Shown one piece after another: positions 61,233 through 64,000 of a stretch of DNA of 64,000 bases (positions are counted from its first letter, which is position 1; each line of letters opens with the position of its first letter). The notes under the pieces were generated by a model that saw only the letters and a program-made list of their open reading frames with translations, had not been told where the DNA came from and ran no database searches. A program made the translations under genes and the position numbers. This DNA comes from Amylostereum areolatum (taxonomy: Eukaryota; Basidiomycota; Agaricomycetes; Russulales; Stereaceae): positions 248,001 to 312,000 of the forward strand of contig SAXG01000002.1 of NCBI GenBank assembly GCA_012932865.1, in the 5' to 3' direction.

Positions 61233-61954
61233 ATGGCACACTTACTCGACACCTCACGAGCATGATAGTAACGGGATTCATCCACGATCCTCCAGGACGA
61301 CCGACCTCCATGCCTACAGCCAACGGTTCACTGGACATCCTGTTCGTCCCACCAACTCCCTATATGCTACACCCTCTCTTCATAGTAGTAAGTTAATACT
61401 TACATTTGCCTTGCCTTGCCTGATATATTCTTATATCTGCATTCAGTGGAAGCCCGTCGAAGAGTGGCCTTCTTTGATAATGATATCTTGTCTCACGGGG
61501 ATATGATAAAGGGGCACGTTGGTGGTTCTGCCGCTTTAAGCTTTAGTGTTCAACGCTCAGCGCTCAGCGGCCAAGGGCAAAAGAGCGTATGTAGTTCTCA
61601 CTACTTGTTGCATGAACTACAACACAGATTTCATGCCAATACGATTCTTCGACTTCCAAGTGTACAGTTTACGGTCCAAACGGTGGCTCCGTGCCAGGAA
61701 GTTATTGTCATCATGATGGAGTTCGCAGCGATGGACTCGTCAGACAAATCAGGGAGTTGGAGTTGGGAGTTGGAGTTGGGAGTTGGAGTTGGAGGAGAGG
61801 GTACAAGATTATCTGATGACGTCAGGCGGGGTGTGCCGCGCCGGTACTGAATCAGGCAAGAGTCTTTCAGGAATCTTTACGCGTTACGCTCGACGGCGGC
61901 GACGACGCTGGTTCCGCTCGACGCGTCTCTCGTTCCCCGACGCCCATTCCCGCC
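61233..61954. promoter_or_regulatory. Promoter region of the phytochrome gene
   Basis: About 720 bp without coding exons. It contains the 13-bp triple repeat listed separately and a second small repeat (CAACGCTCAGCGCTCAGCGG near 61550). A pyrimidine-rich stretch lies near 61920. Confidence 0.5.
61752..61790. repeat. Three perfect tandem copies of a 13-bp unit (GGGAGTTGGAGTT)
   Basis: 39 bp of exact 13-bp repeats followed by a partial fourth (GGAGG), ending ~165 bp before the phytochrome start codon. It could be a minisatellite or a transcription-factor array; purine-only apart from T. Confidence 0.9.
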
Positions 61955-64000
61955 ATGCCAAGCCGCCCCCTCTCCACCCCCGATGGCGATGCGTCCGCCA
62001 CTTCCTCCTTTGTGTACCCAATTCGATCTTTGTTATCCCATATTCAGCCCGCGCAGACCGACCGACCCGGTCGTCATCGAGTGACAGCTTCTGAGGACAT
62101 TTTTGCCTCGTCCCTACTCGTGGAAGACGCGAGGTTGACAGCTTCATCGTCGTCTCCCTCGTCCGTATCGTCCTCTCTCGTCTTCACCTCCACCCCCAAC
62201 CCCCCCTCTTCCTCCTTGCCTCCGGTCGACAAACCCATCCCCCGCCGCAAGTCTATCCACCTCCCCGTAACACAGGCCCCGCCACCCCTCCAGCGCTCGC
62301 GAACATCACTTGCGCCTCTCAACTCCCCTGATCCGCCTCTGGACACTGGCCCCTCTTCATCTGGAAAACCCCGAAGAAAACACTCGAAGCATCAGGCCTC
62401 CTCGCGCGTGCCGTCCCCTAACTATCGCCATTTCCCCAACGCCCACGACGGTGCCAATCCTCCAAAGTCTTTCACATCCGCACCGCAGATCGTCAGCCCG
62501 CGCGCCGTCGGACCTTCTCTCAACGTCAACTTATCCACTGCACTCATGCGTTCTTCGTCTGATTCCCTTTCCACAACATCCTCCTTCTCCGACCTCTCCG
62601 ACGCAGGCATATACAATTCTCGACACCCGCCTAATTTTATCCAGGTTGCCGCCGACGCCTTCGCGGCATATCCGAGTACAGCTGACCAGTTCGGCGTGCC
62701 AATGAGACCCTGCTCCTCACCCCCACTCCGCGCTCCATCCCCATATCCGCCTGTTCACATTGCAGACCCAACCATAGTCCATCTCCCGTCCATTCATAGT
62801 TCTTCCTCCTCCAGTCAAGCGGGCTCAAGCAACCATTCCGTCTCTGTTCTGTCTGTTGACAAATCGAGACAGCTCCACTCTCCACCCACCTCGGTTCGGC
62901 CTTCAGTGTCTTCGGCGCCATCCTCCGCTCAGAATTATGCATCGGAAGCAAGGATGCGCATGTCACCTGCGCCATCCTCAGGCGCAGCTCCATCAGGCAA
63001 CCGAGGCTCGAATTCTGGCACTGCGTCCACCGATAGCCAAAACATCAGCGAAGATCCCTACGTGACTTTTCGCTTCGAGCACAAGGAGGACGACGACGGC
63101 CATCACGTTGTTGTAGGGCGTGAAGGTAAACTGACGCGATGCGAAGACGAGGTGCGTTTCTTCGATCTCGGGTTTCGGACCGTGGTACTCAACTGATCTT
63201 CCCCTCAGCCCATACGGACACCCGGCGCGATACAGGGCTTCGGGGTGCTCATCGCGGTGCAGGAAGACATCGAGAACGAAACGCTCGTTGTGCGTCAAGT
63301 TTCGGAAAACTCTACGGAGCTCCTCGGGCTCAGCCCGCGCTACCTGTTCTCCCTGTCGTGTTTAACGGAGATCCTTCCCGACTCCCAGGTCGACATCCTC
63401 TGGGATAACATCCAATTCCTCACAGGTCCGGATGAGAACGCGAGTAGCGAGGATGACGGGCCACATGTATTCCTACTTAATGGTTGGGGCATGCCCGGCA
63501 GCGCTCTACCCAACGAGCCTGATCGCGATCGGTTCAATCGGCGCCACTGGTCCTGCTGGTGTGCCGCTCATCGTCCCAGACCCGAGGCTCATAATAGCAA
63601 CGATCCGATACCGGCCATGGCGAAAGACCTCATCATTCTCGAGTTTGAGCTCGAACGCGACGTTTTCAATCCGCTCTACCCCAATGTCCCCACCGCGAAT
63701 AGCGGAACCTCCGGCGTATCCTCGCGTGGGAGTAACGGTGCGGCTAGCACGAGCAGCGCAGCGACTTCTGGTACGCTCGTTTCTGAAGTCGGCGGGATTC
63801 CCAACCAGTCCAGCACGCAGTCCTCCGTCACGAGCAGCAGCGGCGCCGAGAGTGGCACCGACAGCCTCCAAGGGACAATACTCCCCTGCCGATCCGCACA
63901 GTCACTCTCTCCCGAACCGTCCACAAATGGATTAGGTACGCTGGTACCGGGTCTGGAAGGAGAAGATGAATGGGGGCCTTCTGCAGAGGAAATTTTGGAG
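61955..64000 (+). CDS. PHY: Fungal phytochrome (red/far-red photoreceptor), 3' part outside window
   Basis: Bilin-binding histidine kinase. The ATG at 61955 opens a ~390-residue Ser/Pro-rich low-complexity extension (MPSRPLSTPDGDASATSS), then EDPYVTFRFEHKEDDDGHHV, and KLTRCEDE, whose Cys is the expected biliverdin attachment site of fungal and bacterial phytochromes. A 57-nt intron follows and the PAS domain resumes PIRTPGAIQGFGVLIAVQED, VVRQVSENSTELLGLSPRYL and CLTEILPDSQVDILWDNIQF. A loop insert (NEPDRDRFNRRHWSCWCAAH) and another Ser-rich stretch precede the window end. GAF, PHY and kinase domains would lie beyond 64000. No frame break seen. Probably light-regulated development; that is knowledge of the family, not of this sequence. 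Confidence 0.87.

Overview
This is nuclear DNA from a filamentous basidiomycete, probably an Agaricomycete. The genes are packed on both strands and broken by many ~45-70 nt introns with GTNNGT donors. Protein families typical of mushrooms are present: a KRE6/SKN1 glucan-synthesis protein, an aryl-alcohol-oxidase-type GMC oxidoreductase, a hydrophobin-like secreted protein and a fungal phytochrome. There is no sign of operons, CRISPR, phage or organelle sequence. All calls come from reading the frames by eye; no search was run.

Layout. 0-9.4 kb, all minus strand: the 5' part of a ULP2-type SUMO protease (runs off the left edge), dihydrofolate/folylpolyglutamate synthase, the KRE6/SKN1 protein and a small methyltransferase. 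10.9-13.5 kb, plus: secreted GMC oxidoreductase. 14.8-23.6 kb, minus: SUMO-activating enzyme subunit AOS1, a Zn2Cys6 transcription factor, and a mitochondrial helical-repeat (PPR-like) protein. 23.6-30.2 kb is gene-poor; the only gene I trust there is a hydrophobin-like protein. 30.2-37.4 kb: endosulfine (minus), an unrecognised acidic protein (minus) and protein kinase C PKC1 (plus). 38.2-43.6 kb: two divergent multidomain glycan genes, an epimerase-GT-GT2 fusion (minus) and a methyltransferase-GT8 fusion (plus). 44.3-54 kb, minus: a CDC25-type Ras GEF (SH3-WW-WW-RasGEF) and the ribosome-maturation GTPase EFL1. 54-64 kb: a methyltransferase with a 4-nt micro-exon, a ZNHIT1/Vps71 zinc finger, a GH105-like hydrolase (minus), an ABHD12-like lipase, and the 5' half of a phytochrome (runs off the right edge).

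How genes relate. PKC1, KRE6 and the Ras GEF all belong to wall building and growth signalling, and ULP2 and AOS1 both belong to the SUMO cycle, but the neighbourhood itself looks like ordinary mixed housekeeping. The exception is 38.2-43.6 kb. There two intron-poor, multi-enzyme proteins share a ~600 bp promoter region and together carry a sugar-nucleotide epimerase, three glycosyltransferase modules and a methyltransferase. This is the best candidate for an undescribed pathway.

Quality warning. At least eight otherwise well-conserved genes contain single-base frame breaks. Almost all are one extra base, and nearly all can be explained by a homopolymer that is one base too long. Residual assembly errors are the likeliest cause, so truncated translations in this window should not be taken at face value.
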